A DNA stretch of 64,000 nucleotides, taken from NCBI RefSeq assembly GCF_003992015.1, contig NZ_RQVK01000009.1:1-64000 (forward strand), in the 5' to 3' direction. The stretch is from Veillonella sp. VA137 (GTDB taxonomy: Bacteria > Bacillota > Negativicutes > Veillonellales > Veillonellaceae). Each line of letters opens with the position of its first letter. Position 1 is the stretch's first letter. This document shows positions 8,642 through 16,875 of this stretch, one piece after another. The notes below the pieces were generated by a model that did no database searches, was not told the origin of the DNA, and worked only from the letters and a program-made list of their open reading frames with translations. The position numbers were made by a program, and so were the translations under genes.

Positions 8642-9316
8642 TTATTCCTCGGTGCGGAATACATAGCCGACGCCACGAACCGTTTGAATTAATTTTTTAT
8701 TTTCATCGATGTCGACTTTTTTGCGCAAGTCTTTGATGTATACGTCGATGAGGTTGGAGTAACTTTCATAGTCGTATTCCCACACATGGTCGAGAATTTG
8801 TTGGCGAGACAAGACGATATTGGGGTTGCTTGCTAAATAGAATAACAAGTCAAATTCTTTGGCAGTTAACGTTAAGGGCTCGTCATTAAGAAAGACAGAT
8901 CGACTTTTATGGTTGATACGCAAAGGACCAGCAGTGATATCTTCTACCGCTTGGTTGCGACCACGGCGAGCTAAGGCATAGATGCGAGCGATGAGTTCGT
9001 CAAACTCAAAGGGCTTCACTAAGTAGTCATCGGCCCCTAGGTTTAAGCCAGACACTTTATCTTCTAGGGCATCCTTGGCAGTTAAGAAGAGGACTGGTGT
9101 TTTGTTGCCTTCAGCGCGCATTTGTTTCACCACTTCATGACCATCCATTTTTGGCATCATAATGTCCATGACAATCACATCATAACTGGACGTAGAGATA
9201 TAATCTAATCCATCTTCGCCGTTATAGCATTGGTCTACAATCATAGACTCTACCTTTAAACGTTTGGCGATAATATTATTCAGCATTTCTTCATCTTCAA
9301 CAATTAAGACTTTCAT
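8642..9316 (-). CDS. OmpR-family response regulator
   Basis: DNA-binding partner of the kinase encoded just downstream. The 224-residue protein starts at the ATG of MKVLIVEDEE, 7 bp after AAAGGAG; an in-frame ATG five codons upstream lies on the ribosome site. The receiver domain covers residues 1-115, with the acidic pair at Glu7-Asp8, phospho-acceptor Asp51 in VMDIMMPKMDG and Lys near 100 in FLTAKDA. The C-terminal winged helix covers about 130-222 (LTAKEFDLLFYLASNP, then VRGVGYVF). It is the first gene of a two-gene operon. Target genes are not evident. Confidence 0.92.
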   Translation of the reverse strand: MKVLIVEDEEMLNNIIAKRLKVESMIVDQCYNGEDGLDYISTSSYDVIVMDIMMPKMDGHEVVKQMRAEGNKTPVLFLTAKDALEDKVSGLNLGADDYLVKPFEFDELIARIYALARRGRNQAVEDITAGPLRINHKSRSVFLNDEPLTLTAKEFDLLFYLASNPNIVLSRQQILDHVWEYDYESYSNLIDVYIKDLRKKVDIDENKKLIQTVRGVGYVFRTEE

Positions 9317-9428
9317 AAGAGCTCCTTTCATAGGTTAGTATATAGTTGTATTGTATCGTATTTTTAATATACTTTAAAGAGATATATGGAAGTAGTATAG
9401 CCGTTGTACATGAAAAGACCATGAATGA

Positions 9429-9457
9429 TTGCTTTATGCGGTAGGGTCACCTATAAT
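9429..9457 (+). promoter_or_regulatory. Promoter of the ECF S component and alpha-ribazole kinase pair
   Basis: TTGCTT, a 17-bp spacer and TATAAT, with the start codon about 37 bp beyond the predicted start of transcription. The leader is too short for a cobalamin riboswitch and none is seen. Confidence 0.6.
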
Positions 9458-9500
9458 AAAGGTAGAAATTATGATTTGTTCTTCCCTAGGAGTGGTTATT

Positions 9501-9992
9501 ATGAATATTAGAACAATGACGGCCTATGCCTTATTGATTGCTCTTTGCGCTATTGGCGGACAGATCCATTTTGGAGTGTATTCCATTGGATTTGATTCAT
9601 CACCAGCCTTTGTGGGAGCCTTACTGTTAGGTCCTGTAGCGGGGGCTGTGCTAGGTGCTTTAGGACATATAGCAACAGCTGCCTCCACGGGTTTTCCTCT
9701 CAGTGTACCCATTCATGTAGCGGTCGCTATTATTATGGCAGGGACTGGGGCTAGTATTGGATATATAATGAAACGAATGACTTCATCTTTCTCTTATGTA
9801 GTGAGTGGTATACTGGGGTATATTGTTAATGTTGGTATTGGGATCGCCGTGATTGCATGGATGACACAGAGTACAGGGGTTGTTGCCATTTTATTTGTGC
9901 CTCTGTCCTTAGCCTATGTGTTGAACTATGTAGGGGCGGCTCTTGTAGTGAGTCAGTTGAATCGAGTGTTTGGTGGTAAACGACATGCGTGA
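9501..9992 (+). CDS. ECF transporter S component, probably for alpha-ribazole (CblT-like)
   Basis: Small integral membrane protein (163 residues, five or six hydrophobic segments) with the features of an energy-coupling-factor substrate-binding component, for example GFDSSPAFVGALLLGPVAG and the alanine/glycine-rich helices that dock on EcfT. The ATG follows TAGGAGTGG. The gene overlaps the next one, which looks like the alpha-ribazole kinase CblS. In Listeria and Geobacillus CblT and CblS together salvage alpha-ribazole for cobalamin assembly. The assignment therefore rests mainly on context; another vitamin is possible. The shared EcfA/EcfA'/EcfT module is not in this window. Confidence 0.6.
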   Translation: MNIRTMTAYALLIALCAIGGQIHFGVYSIGFDSSPAFVGALLLGPVAGAVLGALGHIATAASTGFPLSVPIHVAVAIIMAGTGASIGYIMKRMTSSFSYVVSGILGYIVNVGIGIAVIAWMTQSTGVVAILFVPLSLAYVLNYVGAALVVSQLNRVFGGKRHA

Positions 9993-10695
9993 TATAACAA
10001 GACTTTCCTTGAAAGAGAATGAAGATTGGATCATTGCCAGTGATATTAGCAGTGGTATTGGGTTACAGGAGCATGATGTGCTAGCTGTACCCTATGCCAT
10101 GGTGGGTGCCTTCGCAGCTCGTGTGGCAATGCTCGAAATTCTATGCGCTAGAGGTACTGTGAAAGCCATACAATACCTCATTGGCGGCGACTACGATACG
10201 GTGGTGATCTCTGTGGTACAGGGGATTCAAGAAGAACTGGATACACTAGGTATTACTGTGCCCATTAATGGTAGCCATGAAAGTAATATGAAAGTAAGCA
10301 CTACCTCTGTAGGGATTACTGCCTTAGGAATCGGGGAGCCAGAAATGCTTGGCACAGGAGAACCCTATGCTGTGTACGTATTAGGGAAACCCTTAGTAGG
10401 TCATGAGGTGCTAGAACAACCAGAGTGGATTGTTACCTATGATGAGGTGAAACGAGCCTTGGCACATCCTAGCACATCTCGTGTGGTGCCCATTGGTTCT
10501 AGAGGTATCCGCCAAGAGTTGACGGTGGTCAGCTATTTAGAAGGGGCATCCATGGAGTCCATAGAACTGACTGATGATGAGTTAGATCATAGTGGCGGAC
10601 CTGCTACGGCGGTGGTCGTCGCTGTTCGTACTAGTGGCGAAGACGCTTGGCTAGCAGACTTTCCAAAGGCGCAGTATGTAGGACGGCATAGGTAA
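9985..10695 (+). CDS. Probable alpha-ribazole kinase (CblS-like, PurM/ThiL-related)
   Basis: Cytosolic protein of 236 residues resembling the ATP-binding half of AIR-synthase/ThiL-type enzymes. The N-terminal SDISSGIG with DVLAVPYAMVGAFAARVA matches the Ser/Gly and VPY-x-VGxFxARVA pattern I associate with CblS. CblS phosphorylates alpha-ribazole to alpha-ribazole phosphate, a precursor of the lower ligand of cobalamin. The ATG at 9985 overlaps the S-component stop by 8 bp with GGTGG upstream, which indicates translational coupling; a GTG at 9973 is an alternative. The family assignment is from memory of motifs and needs a profile search. An uncharacterised PurM-like protein is the fallback. 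Confidence 0.6.
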   Translation: MRDITRLSLKENEDWIIASDISSGIGLQEHDVLAVPYAMVGAFAARVAMLEILCARGTVKAIQYLIGGDYDTVVISVVQGIQEELDTLGITVPINGSHESNMKVSTTSVGITALGIGEPEMLGTGEPYAVYVLGKPLVGHEVLEQPEWIVTYDEVKRALAHPSTSRVVPIGSRGIRQELTVVSYLEGASMESIELTDDELDHSGGPATAVVVAVRTSGEDAWLADFPKAQYVGRHR

Positions 10696-10711
10696 TAGAA
10701 AGGATATAGAT

Positions 10712-11686
10712 ATGAAACAATTACGATATTATATAGTATTGGCATTGGTAGCTGGCGGATTGACAGTGGCGCAAGCAGAAGCAAACCCATATGGTGTAGT
10801 GAGTCCTCCTGATTGGGAATACCAAGCGCTCATGACCTTGGTAAAACATGGAGCGATTACGGATACTAAAGGGATAGACTTAGGGTCACGAGCATTCACT
10901 AGAAAAGAACTCATCCCTATGATGGCAGATGTGGTATCACGTCGTGAAACCATGAATGAAAGTGACCGAATGTTGGCATTGCGACTGTACAATGAAAATC
11001 GTCGGTCCATTATGAACTATGAAATAGAACAAGAAGAAGCAAAATTAGGTAAAGCACAGGGGGATAGTACGGATGAGGGTACCCCAATCGCAGTGGAACC
11101 AGCTTTGACGAAAGAAGAAATCCAAAAGAAAATGGAGGCCTTCCAGATTGATACATCTGCTTTGCCAAATCGCAGCGGTGTACAGGTGCGCACCTCTCAA
11201 CAAGGATCTTCTCAACGAAGTCATTTAGAGTTAGTAGTGCCTTCGGTGAAGAATCAAGGAAATGTAGCCTTACAACCAATTGATGGAGAAGTACAAGAGG
11301 CTATGGCTAGCGGTCAATGGGATGCGTCCAAAAAGGAACAACGACCGCTTATGAAAGTGGCTAAACAAGAATGGGTTCTATTGCAAAAAGCAGAACGCAA
11401 ACAAGAACGGTTAGATGCTCAATCCCAACGCCAATTAGAGAAAGCTCAACGAAAACAAGAGGCATTGGCAAAGAAAGAGCAACAACGATTGGCAAAAGCG
11501 GAGCGCGCTAAGTTACAAGCAGAACAAAAATTGGCGAAACAGCAAGCGAAGGAACAAGAGCGATTAGCAAAACAACAGGCTAAGAAGGAAACTCAATTGG
11601 CAAAACAGCAAGCTAAGGAACAAGAAAAATTGGCAAAACAAGACCAAAAAGAACGAGATAGACTGGCGAAGAAAACTAAGAAATAA
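10712..11686 (+). CDS. Secreted protein with an SLH-like domain and a Lys/Gln-rich coiled-coil tail
   Basis: No named family recognised. The 324-residue protein begins with a signal peptide (about 1-23, cut near AQA-EANP). Residues about 28-85 resemble a single S-layer-homology domain (PPDWEYQALMTLVKHGAI, then FTRKELIPMMADVV), the type that ties outer-membrane proteins of Negativicutes to polyamine-modified peptidoglycan. Residues 220-324 are low-complexity repeats around KQQAKEQERLA, predicted as a long charged helix. The likely site is the periplasm or inner face of the outer membrane, perhaps as a spacer or tether. It starts 17 bp after the alpha-ribazole kinase gene and may be co-transcribed, but no functional link is obvious. 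Confidence 0.65.
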   Translation: MKQLRYYIVLALVAGGLTVAQAEANPYGVVSPPDWEYQALMTLVKHGAITDTKGIDLGSRAFTRKELIPMMADVVSRRETMNESDRMLALRLYNENRRSIMNYEIEQEEAKLGKAQGDSTDEGTPIAVEPALTKEEIQKKMEAFQIDTSALPNRSGVQVRTSQQGSSQRSHLELVVPSVKNQGNVALQPIDGEVQEAMASGQWDASKKEQRPLMKVAKQEWVLLQKAERKQERLDAQSQRQLEKAQRKQEALAKKEQQRLAKAERAKLQAEQKLAKQQAKEQERLAKQQAKKETQLAKQQAKEQEKLAKQDQKERDRLAKKTKK

Positions 11687-11697
11687 GGGAAATACAT

Positions 11698-11726
11698 TTG
11701 CTATTATCGAAAAAGTTCGGTATACT
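11698..11726 (+). promoter_or_regulatory. Promoter of the GNAT acetyltransferase
   Basis: TTGCTA, a 17-bp spacer and TATACT, about 50 bp before the start codon. Confidence 0.6.
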
Positions 11727-11775
11727 AAAGGTTAGCAATCCATTTGGTGTACTTTCATCATGAACCGGAGGAACT

Positions 11776-12297
11776 ATGATTATACGAGAAGAGAAAAAGC
11801 GTGAATTTTATACGGTCACAGCTCTCGTGCGTGAAGCCTATATCAATGCAGATCGCAGTACAGGGCGAGAATATAAACTAGTGGAATTATTGCGCGAGTC
11901 TGATGCGTATATTCCTAAGTTATCCTTAGTGGCTGTTATCGATAACGCCATTGCAGGGTATGGTATGTTCTTGCGTGGTAAAGTAGGCAATCAGGACGTA
12001 CTCATCTTGGGCTTACTGGCAGTAGCGCAATCTATGCGTGGACATGGTGTAGGAGGTGCGCTCATTTTAGAAGGTCAACGGTTGGCGCGTAAAATGGGAT
12101 ACTCTTACTTATTTGTACATGGTAGTAATGTATACTATCCACGGTTAGGTTATGATTTTGCACACAAATTTGGCGTAGAACCGCCAGCAGGATTGGACCG
12201 GGATCATATGATGGGGATTCAACTTGATGCCCAAGCAGAGCCTTTACAAGGTGTATTGGAATATCCGGAACCATTCAAAATCCTAGAAATGTTCTAG
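11776..12297 (+). CDS. GNAT-family N-acetyltransferase (YhbS-like)
   Basis: Predicted acetyl-CoA-dependent acetyltransferase of 173 residues. The GNAT core is visible: beta-strand LILGLLAVAQSMRGHGVGGALI contains the acetyl-CoA pyrophosphate loop (R-G-H-G-V-G), followed by LARKMGYSYLFVHGS and YYPRLGYDFAHKFG, a pattern typical of the YhbS group. The substrate is unknown. The ATG follows CCGGAGGAA. It is alone behind its own promoter; the next gene has a separate riboswitch-controlled leader. Confidence 0.8.
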   Translation: MIIREEKKREFYTVTALVREAYINADRSTGREYKLVELLRESDAYIPKLSLVAVIDNAIAGYGMFLRGKVGNQDVLILGLLAVAQSMRGHGVGGALILEGQRLARKMGYSYLFVHGSNVYYPRLGYDFAHKFGVEPPAGLDRDHMMGIQLDAQAEPLQGVLEYPEPFKILEMF

Positions 12298-12331
12298 GTG
12301 ACTACGACCTATGTCGTGGTAGGTATTAGAT

Positions 12332-12373
12332 AGACAGTTCGAGATCCTCCTGTCTGTAAACAAAACTAAGGAG
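12332..12373 (+). promoter_or_regulatory. preQ1 class I riboswitch
   Basis: Stem AGACAG (12332-12337) pairs with CTGTCT (12350-12355) around the loop TTCGAGATCCTC. An A-rich tail AAACAAAACTAAGGAG follows. Loop bases TCCT can pair with AGGA of the tail, forming the H-type pseudoknot of preQ1-I aptamers. That AGGA is also the Shine-Dalgarno of queT, so binding of preQ1 should block translation. The genes downstream are queT and queF, the expected targets. Confidence 0.88.
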
Positions 12374-12378
12374 TTATA

Positions 12379-12879
12379 ATGAAACAATTTAACAACACAC
12401 AACGATTGACGATTTCTGCCATTTCCATCGCTATGTATTTGGCGCTTATGATCGGTACACAAGGCTTTGCCTTTGGTCAGTATCAAGTGCGTATTGCCAC
12501 AGCGCTGTATGGATTGTCAGCGATCTTCCCATTCACCATTCCAGCCTTTGGTATTGCAAACTTTGTGAGCAATACAGTGATGGGCGGCTTTGGTTTAGTG
12601 GATGCTATCGGTGGAGCCATCGTAGGATTATTGACAACAGGTTTGATTGTCCTTGCGAAGCGTCAAGGCTTAGGCAACTGGGTATTGATTCCTATCATTA
12701 CTTTTGTACCAGGATTGATTGTACCAATTTGGTTGACCTATTTCTTGCCAGTTCCGTACTGGGTATTAGTGAGCTCCCTCGTAGTAGGTCAGTTCGTGTG
12801 TGGTGTGGTGAGCTACTTCCTCATCAATGCATTAGAGAGAGTAGTGTATAAAAATAAGGAGGCTTTAGTTCGTGAGTAG
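12379..12879 (+). CDS. queT: QueT, ECF S component for a queuosine precursor
   Basis: Integral membrane S component of an ECF transporter (166 residues, five or six helices) that imports a precursor of the tRNA base queuosine. The signature is [20 protein letters not shown], close to the YQLRISEAL motif of QueT, followed by [21 protein letters not shown]. Identity is supported by the preQ1-I riboswitch directly upstream and by queF overlapping downstream. The start is fixed by the ribosome site inside the riboswitch tail. It needs EcfA/A'/T encoded elsewhere. Confidence 0.9.
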   Translation: MKQFNNTQRLTISAISIAMYLALMIGTQGFAFGQYQVRIATALYGLSAIFPFTIPAFGIANFVSNTVMGGFGLVDAIGGAIVGLLTTGLIVLAKRQGLGNWVLIPIITFVPGLIVPIWLTYFLPVPYWVLVSSLVVGQFVCGVVSYFLINALERVVYKNKEALVRE

Positions 12880-13369
12880 TGGTCGTAATGCAGCAGAATT
12901 ACAAGGTGTTCATGCTTTAGGTAGCCATACGGACTATCCTACAGATTATGCGCCGCAAGTGCTAGAAGCATTTCCGAATAAACATCCAGGGAATGACTAT
13001 TTTGTGAAATTCAATTGTCCAGAGTTTACGAGCCTTTGTCCCATGACGGGGCAACCGGACTTTGCAACGATTTACATTTCCTATGTACCAGATGAAAAAT
13101 TGGTGGAAAGTAAATCTTTAAAATTATATTTATTTAGTTTCCGCAACCATGGAGACTTTCACGAAGATTGTATCAATATCATCATGAAAGATTTAGTGGC
13201 ATTGATGGAGCCTAAATATATTGAAGTATGGGGCGAATTTACACCACGTGGGGGCTTGTCCATTGATCCGTACGCCAATTATGGCAAACCGGGCACCGAT
13301 TGGGAAGCCACAGCGAAGGAGCGCTTGCACTTTCACGATATGCAACCAAAACGGGTAGCGTACCGTTAA
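12872..13369 (+). CDS. queF: NADPH-dependent 7-cyano-7-deazaguanine reductase QueF
   Basis: Reduces preQ0 to preQ1, a nitrile-to-amine step in queuosine synthesis. The short unimodular form, 165 residues, as in Bacillus. Active-site Cys56 and Asp63 lie in [15 protein letters not shown], and the QueF motif [20 protein letters not shown] covers 79-98. The GTG start overlaps the queT stop by 8 bp behind AAGGAGG, giving coupled translation under the same riboswitch. Having QueF beside QueT suggests that preQ0 or preQ1 is taken up rather than only made de novo; queC, queD and queE are not in this window. Confidence 0.96.
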   Translation: MSSGRNAAELQGVHALGSHTDYPTDYAPQVLEAFPNKHPGNDYFVKFNCPEFTSLCPMTGQPDFATIYISYVPDEKLVESKSLKLYLFSFRNHGDFHEDCINIIMKDLVALMEPKYIEVWGEFTPRGGLSIDPYANYGKPGTDWEATAKERLHFHDMQPKRVAYR

Positions 13370-13382
13370 TTACATACATACT

Positions 13383-13420
13383 ATTGCCAGGTCAATCGGT
13401 TGAGGGACCTGGCAATTTTA
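13383..13420 (+). terminator. Terminator of the queT-queF operon
   Basis: Perfect 11-bp stem ATTGCCAGGTC / GACCTGGCAAT followed by TTTTACT. Confidence 0.85.
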
Positions 13421-13485
13421 CTAAGTGCCCTAGACATGATAGGATAGAGATAGATACAACGTATTGAGAGGAAAAGGAGTTGGAC

Positions 13486-16400
13486 ATGCAACCACAGTTA
13501 TATATTGGCGGAGCGGGTACGGGAAAGACCACGGCTTGTTTCGCAGAGATAGAGCGAATTTTACAAGACCATCCAGACCACCAGATTATCGTCCTTGTGC
13601 CAGACCCTGCGACGTATATGATGGAGCGCAAGTTAGCGGAGTATCGTCAGGAAAAAGGGTTCACCACGGTGCGTGTGGTGGGTATGACACGGCTAGCCTA
13701 CCAAGTGTATCAATCCTTAGGAAAAGTGAAAGAAGGAGGCCTGTCGGAGATTGGCAAGAAATTAGTCCTTCGAGTGCTCTTAAAGCAATCCGCAGGGGAA
13801 TTGGACTTGTTTAAACAGGCAGCGAAACAACCTCATTTTGGAGATGTCATACAAGGTCTCTTGACGGAGTGTAAAGCCTTTGGTGTAACGCCAGAGGACT
13901 TGTCGGGGGCGGTACAACAGGTAGACTCTATGGTGTTGGGCAGAAAATTACAAGAATTATCCTTGTTATTAGAACGCTACGATACAGCGCTGGAAGAGTT
14001 AGGCGTCCAAGATTCTATGGAAACATTGATCGAAATCTTACCACAGTCGCCACTGATGGAACGGTGTCATGTCTTTGTGGATGGATTTCATTGGTTTACG
14101 CCACTACAATATCGATTGATTCAACGGCTGTTTTCCCTTAGTGAATCCTGTCATATGACGATCAGTTTGCCATCCTTGGAGGAAGAGGTGCATAGTCGCA
14201 AGGGATCTATGTATTTCCGTGTTTGGGAGACGTACCGAGATATGATGACTTGGTATCCAGAGGCAGTAGTGCATGATATGAACACCGTCTATCGAGGGAC
14301 ACCTGTACTGCAACAATTGAACACACAATTTTTTAAAACACCTATGAAAGCAAATACCACCGAAGATTCGTTGACCATGGTAAGTGCCTACAATCGAGAA
14401 CGGGAAGCTGATGCGGTATGTCGTAAGATTTTAGCATATCGTCAAGAAGAGGAACATCGCTGGAAAGACTGTACCATTATATTGAGGGACATGGAGTCTT
14501 ATGGTGATGTACTGGAAAAAGCTTGCATGAATTATGGCATTCCTTTCTTCTCGGATCAACGGAAGATGATGACTAGCCATCCCTTGGCGGAGTTTTTGCA
14601 AGGTATCTTCCATGTACATCGCACCTTTTTTGATCATGATGCGGTATTCCGCTTACTGAAAACGGATTTTGCGCCTTTCACACGGGAAGAAGTAGACCGA
14701 TTAGAAAACTATTGTTTAGAATATGGCATTCAAGGGGCGGCGTGGTTACGAGATGTGTGGACCTATGGTGGCGAGGACGATGAAGAGCGACGAGCTGTGA
14801 TGCAGGCTTTACATATGCGCGTCCTAGAATATTTGCGTCCAATCTATGATTTCTGTAAATTGTCACATACGGGACAGGAATGGAGTGAGTTCCTATTCCA
14901 AATCATGCAAGACTGGCGCATTCCAGAGCAATTGAAACATTGGTATGACGAAGCAGAAGGCCGTGGGGATGTACAAGAAAGTGCCAGCCATGTACAGATC
15001 TATAAACATGCTATTCAATTGCTAGAGGAATGTGCATCCGTTACAGGATCAGAAATGTTAAATGCTGAAGAGATGGGACTTATCATCGAGGAAGGACTTA
15101 GTGAAGTGACCTACTCCTTGGTACCGCCATCGTTGGATCATGTGACGATTACCACCATCGACCGTAGCTATATGACAGATGCGAAGGAAGTCTATGTGCT
15201 AGGCCTCAATGAAGGCGTATTTCCTCGTAAAATGGGGGACGAAGGTATTCTGCGTGACCAAGAGCGGACGGCGTTGGCTAAGGTAGGTGTGCAACTAGCG
15301 GCGGGTGCCTTAGGGCAAATGTTCAATGAAAATTTCTTATTCTATTTAGCCTGCACCCGTGCTAGCCAAGGACTGCACCTGTCCTATGTCACATCCGATG
15401 AAGAAGGGTCTAAAATGGAACCATCTTTGGTAGTGCGCCGTTTACAGCAATATGGGTATGTGAAAACTATGGAAGAAGCGCCACTATCTATGCCAGAGGG
15501 GCGAGAACAGGACTACCTGTGGCGACCATCCCAGAGCTTAGGTCTTTTTTCTAGCCGCATGAGTGCCCTCATGAAAGGAGAACCTATCTCCTCTACATGG
15601 TGGAGTCTCTATAATTGGGGATTGGAATCGGGCTATGGAGGTGAAGTATTCTTTGCCACACGAGGTATGTTTGATTCCAATACGGTGCCACGCATTGAGC
15701 AGAGTATTGTGCGAGGGTTGTTGCTACGCAGTGATGCCTTAACGGGATCCGTTACACGATTAGAACGATATCATCGTTGCCCATACAGTTTCTATGCCCA
15801 ATATGCATTGCGCTTAGCCCCACGAAAGGTGAAATCCTTTGGAGCCCCTGAAATCGGTACTTTTCTGCACGAGACATTGCGATATTTAGGGGAATATTTA
15901 TTAAAACAAGGTCGGCAATGGCGTGATGTAACAGAGGAAGAACAAGAATCCTTATGCCGTGAAGCGGCAGATGCGGTGATGGGCACAGAGGAGCGAGATG
16001 CGTACGAAGCGCAATTGTATACTCGATTAACATCCACCTTATCGGCTACGGTAACACGCCTCGTAGATTGGTCCAAGAAAAGCGAGTTTTCCACTACAGA
16101 AGTTGAGCAAAGCTTTGGGATGGGCGAATCTGGTTGGTACCCAGTACGCATTCCCTTGGGTAAGAACTATGGTGAAAGTATCGTACTGCGTGGTCAAATC
16201 GACCGTGTCGATGAATATCGTGGTCCTCTTGGCCATTATGCGGCGGTCATCGACTATAAATCAGGGGGCACAACGGTGCGAGCTGATGAAATTTACTATG
16301 GTTTGAAATTACAGTTAATGACCTATTTATTGGCATTGGAGAAGAATACACAGGATAGAATTGGCACGGCAGCTGCTCTCTACACCTATGTGCGGAATCC

Positions 16401-16875
16401 GCAAGTGAAATTGTCTGAAGTCGTGAATCACAGACGGGCGGAGGAAGAAAAATCGGAAGGCCAACAATTGAAAAACAGTGGATACTTTGTAGATGGTGAT
16501 GTGTTACAATTCTTAGATGTGACAAGGGCTTACCAAAGTAATTCCCCTTATGTACCGATTGTTCTGAAAAAGGATGGCACTCCGGATAGTCGCACATCCA
16601 AGAGTTTAAAGACAATGGAACAATTTGTCCTCATGAAGGAATACACAAAACAAATTATTTCCAATAGTGGTACACAGATGATGGATGGAGAATTTCCTAT
16701 TAGTCCGTACCAAAAGGATAAGCGACGACCTTGTGAATATTGTGAGTTCCAAGCCTTATGCCGCTTTGATGGAACCCGCAATAGATATCGCTATATTAAG
16801 ACCATGACCGAAGAGGAAGCATTGGAGAAGATGGAAGCATTACAAACAGGAGGGGCTACCTATGAAATGGACTGA
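13486..16875 (+). CDS. addB: ATP-dependent helicase/nuclease subunit B (AddB)
   Basis: AddB subunit of the AddAB helicase-nuclease, which resects double-strand breaks and loads RecA at Chi. 1129 residues, normal for the family. The N-terminal P-loop reads GGAGTGKTTA. The C-terminal RecB-like nuclease is marked by GQIDRVDEY and VIDYKSGG. Four cysteines of the iron-sulfur staple are visible: one in RYHRCPYSFYAQYALR before the nuclease and C-x2-C-x5-C in PCEYCEFQALC at the end. ATG at 13486 is chosen because AAAAGGAG lies 6 bp upstream; the in-frame TTG at 13480 abuts that site. It overlaps addA by 14 bp. Confidence 0.95.
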   Translation: MQPQLYIGGAGTGKTTACFAEIERILQDHPDHQIIVLVPDPATYMMERKLAEYRQEKGFTTVRVVGMTRLAYQVYQSLGKVKEGGLSEIGKKLVLRVLLKQSAGELDLFKQAAKQPHFGDVIQGLLTECKAFGVTPEDLSGAVQQVDSMVLGRKLQELSLLLERYDTALEELGVQDSMETLIEILPQSPLMERCHVFVDGFHWFTPLQYRLIQRLFSLSESCHMTISLPSLEEEVHSRKGSMYFRVWETYRDMMTWYPEAVVHDMNTVYRGTPVLQQLNTQFFKTPMKANTTEDSLTMVSAYNREREADAVCRKILAYRQEEEHRWKDCTIILRDMESYGDVLEKACMNYGIPFFSDQRKMMTSHPLAEFLQGIFHVHRTFFDHDAVFRLLKTDFAPFTREEVDRLENYCLEYGIQGAAWLRDVWTYGGEDDEERRAVMQALHMRVLEYLRPIYDFCKLSHTGQEWSEFLFQIMQDWRIPEQLKHWYDEAEGRGDVQESASHVQIYKHAIQLLEECASVTGSEMLNAEEMGLIIEEGLSEVTYSLVPPSLDHVTITTIDRSYMTDAKEVYVLGLNEGVFPRKMGDEGILRDQERTALAKVGVQLAAGALGQMFNENFLFYLACTRASQGLHLSYVTSDEEGSKMEPSLVVRRLQQYGYVKTMEEAPLSMPEGREQDYLWRPSQSLGLFSSRMSALMKGEPISSTWWSLYNWGLESGYGGEVFFATRGMFDSNTVPRIEQSIVRGLLLRSDALTGSVTRLERYHRCPYSFYAQYALRLAPRKVKSFGAPEIGTFLHETLRYLGEYLLKQGRQWRDVTEEEQESLCREAADAVMGTEERDAYEAQLYTRLTSTLSATVTRLVDWSKKSEFSTTEVEQSFGMGESGWYPVRIPLGKNYGESIVLRGQIDRVDEYRGPLGHYAAVIDYKSGGTTVRADEIYYGLKLQLMTYLLALEKNTQDRIGTAAALYTYVRNPQVKLSEVVNHRRAEEEKSEGQQLKNSGYFVDGDVLQFLDVTRAYQSNSPYVPIVLKKDGTPDSRTSKSLKTMEQFVLMKEYTKQIISNSGTQMMDGEFPISPYQKDKRRPCEYCEFQALCRFDGTRNRYRYIKTMTEEEALEKMEALQTGGATYEMD

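Noticed and set aside
9458..9500. Cobalamin riboswitch before the CblT-like gene
   Set aside because: The leader is only about 37 nt and has no B12-box.
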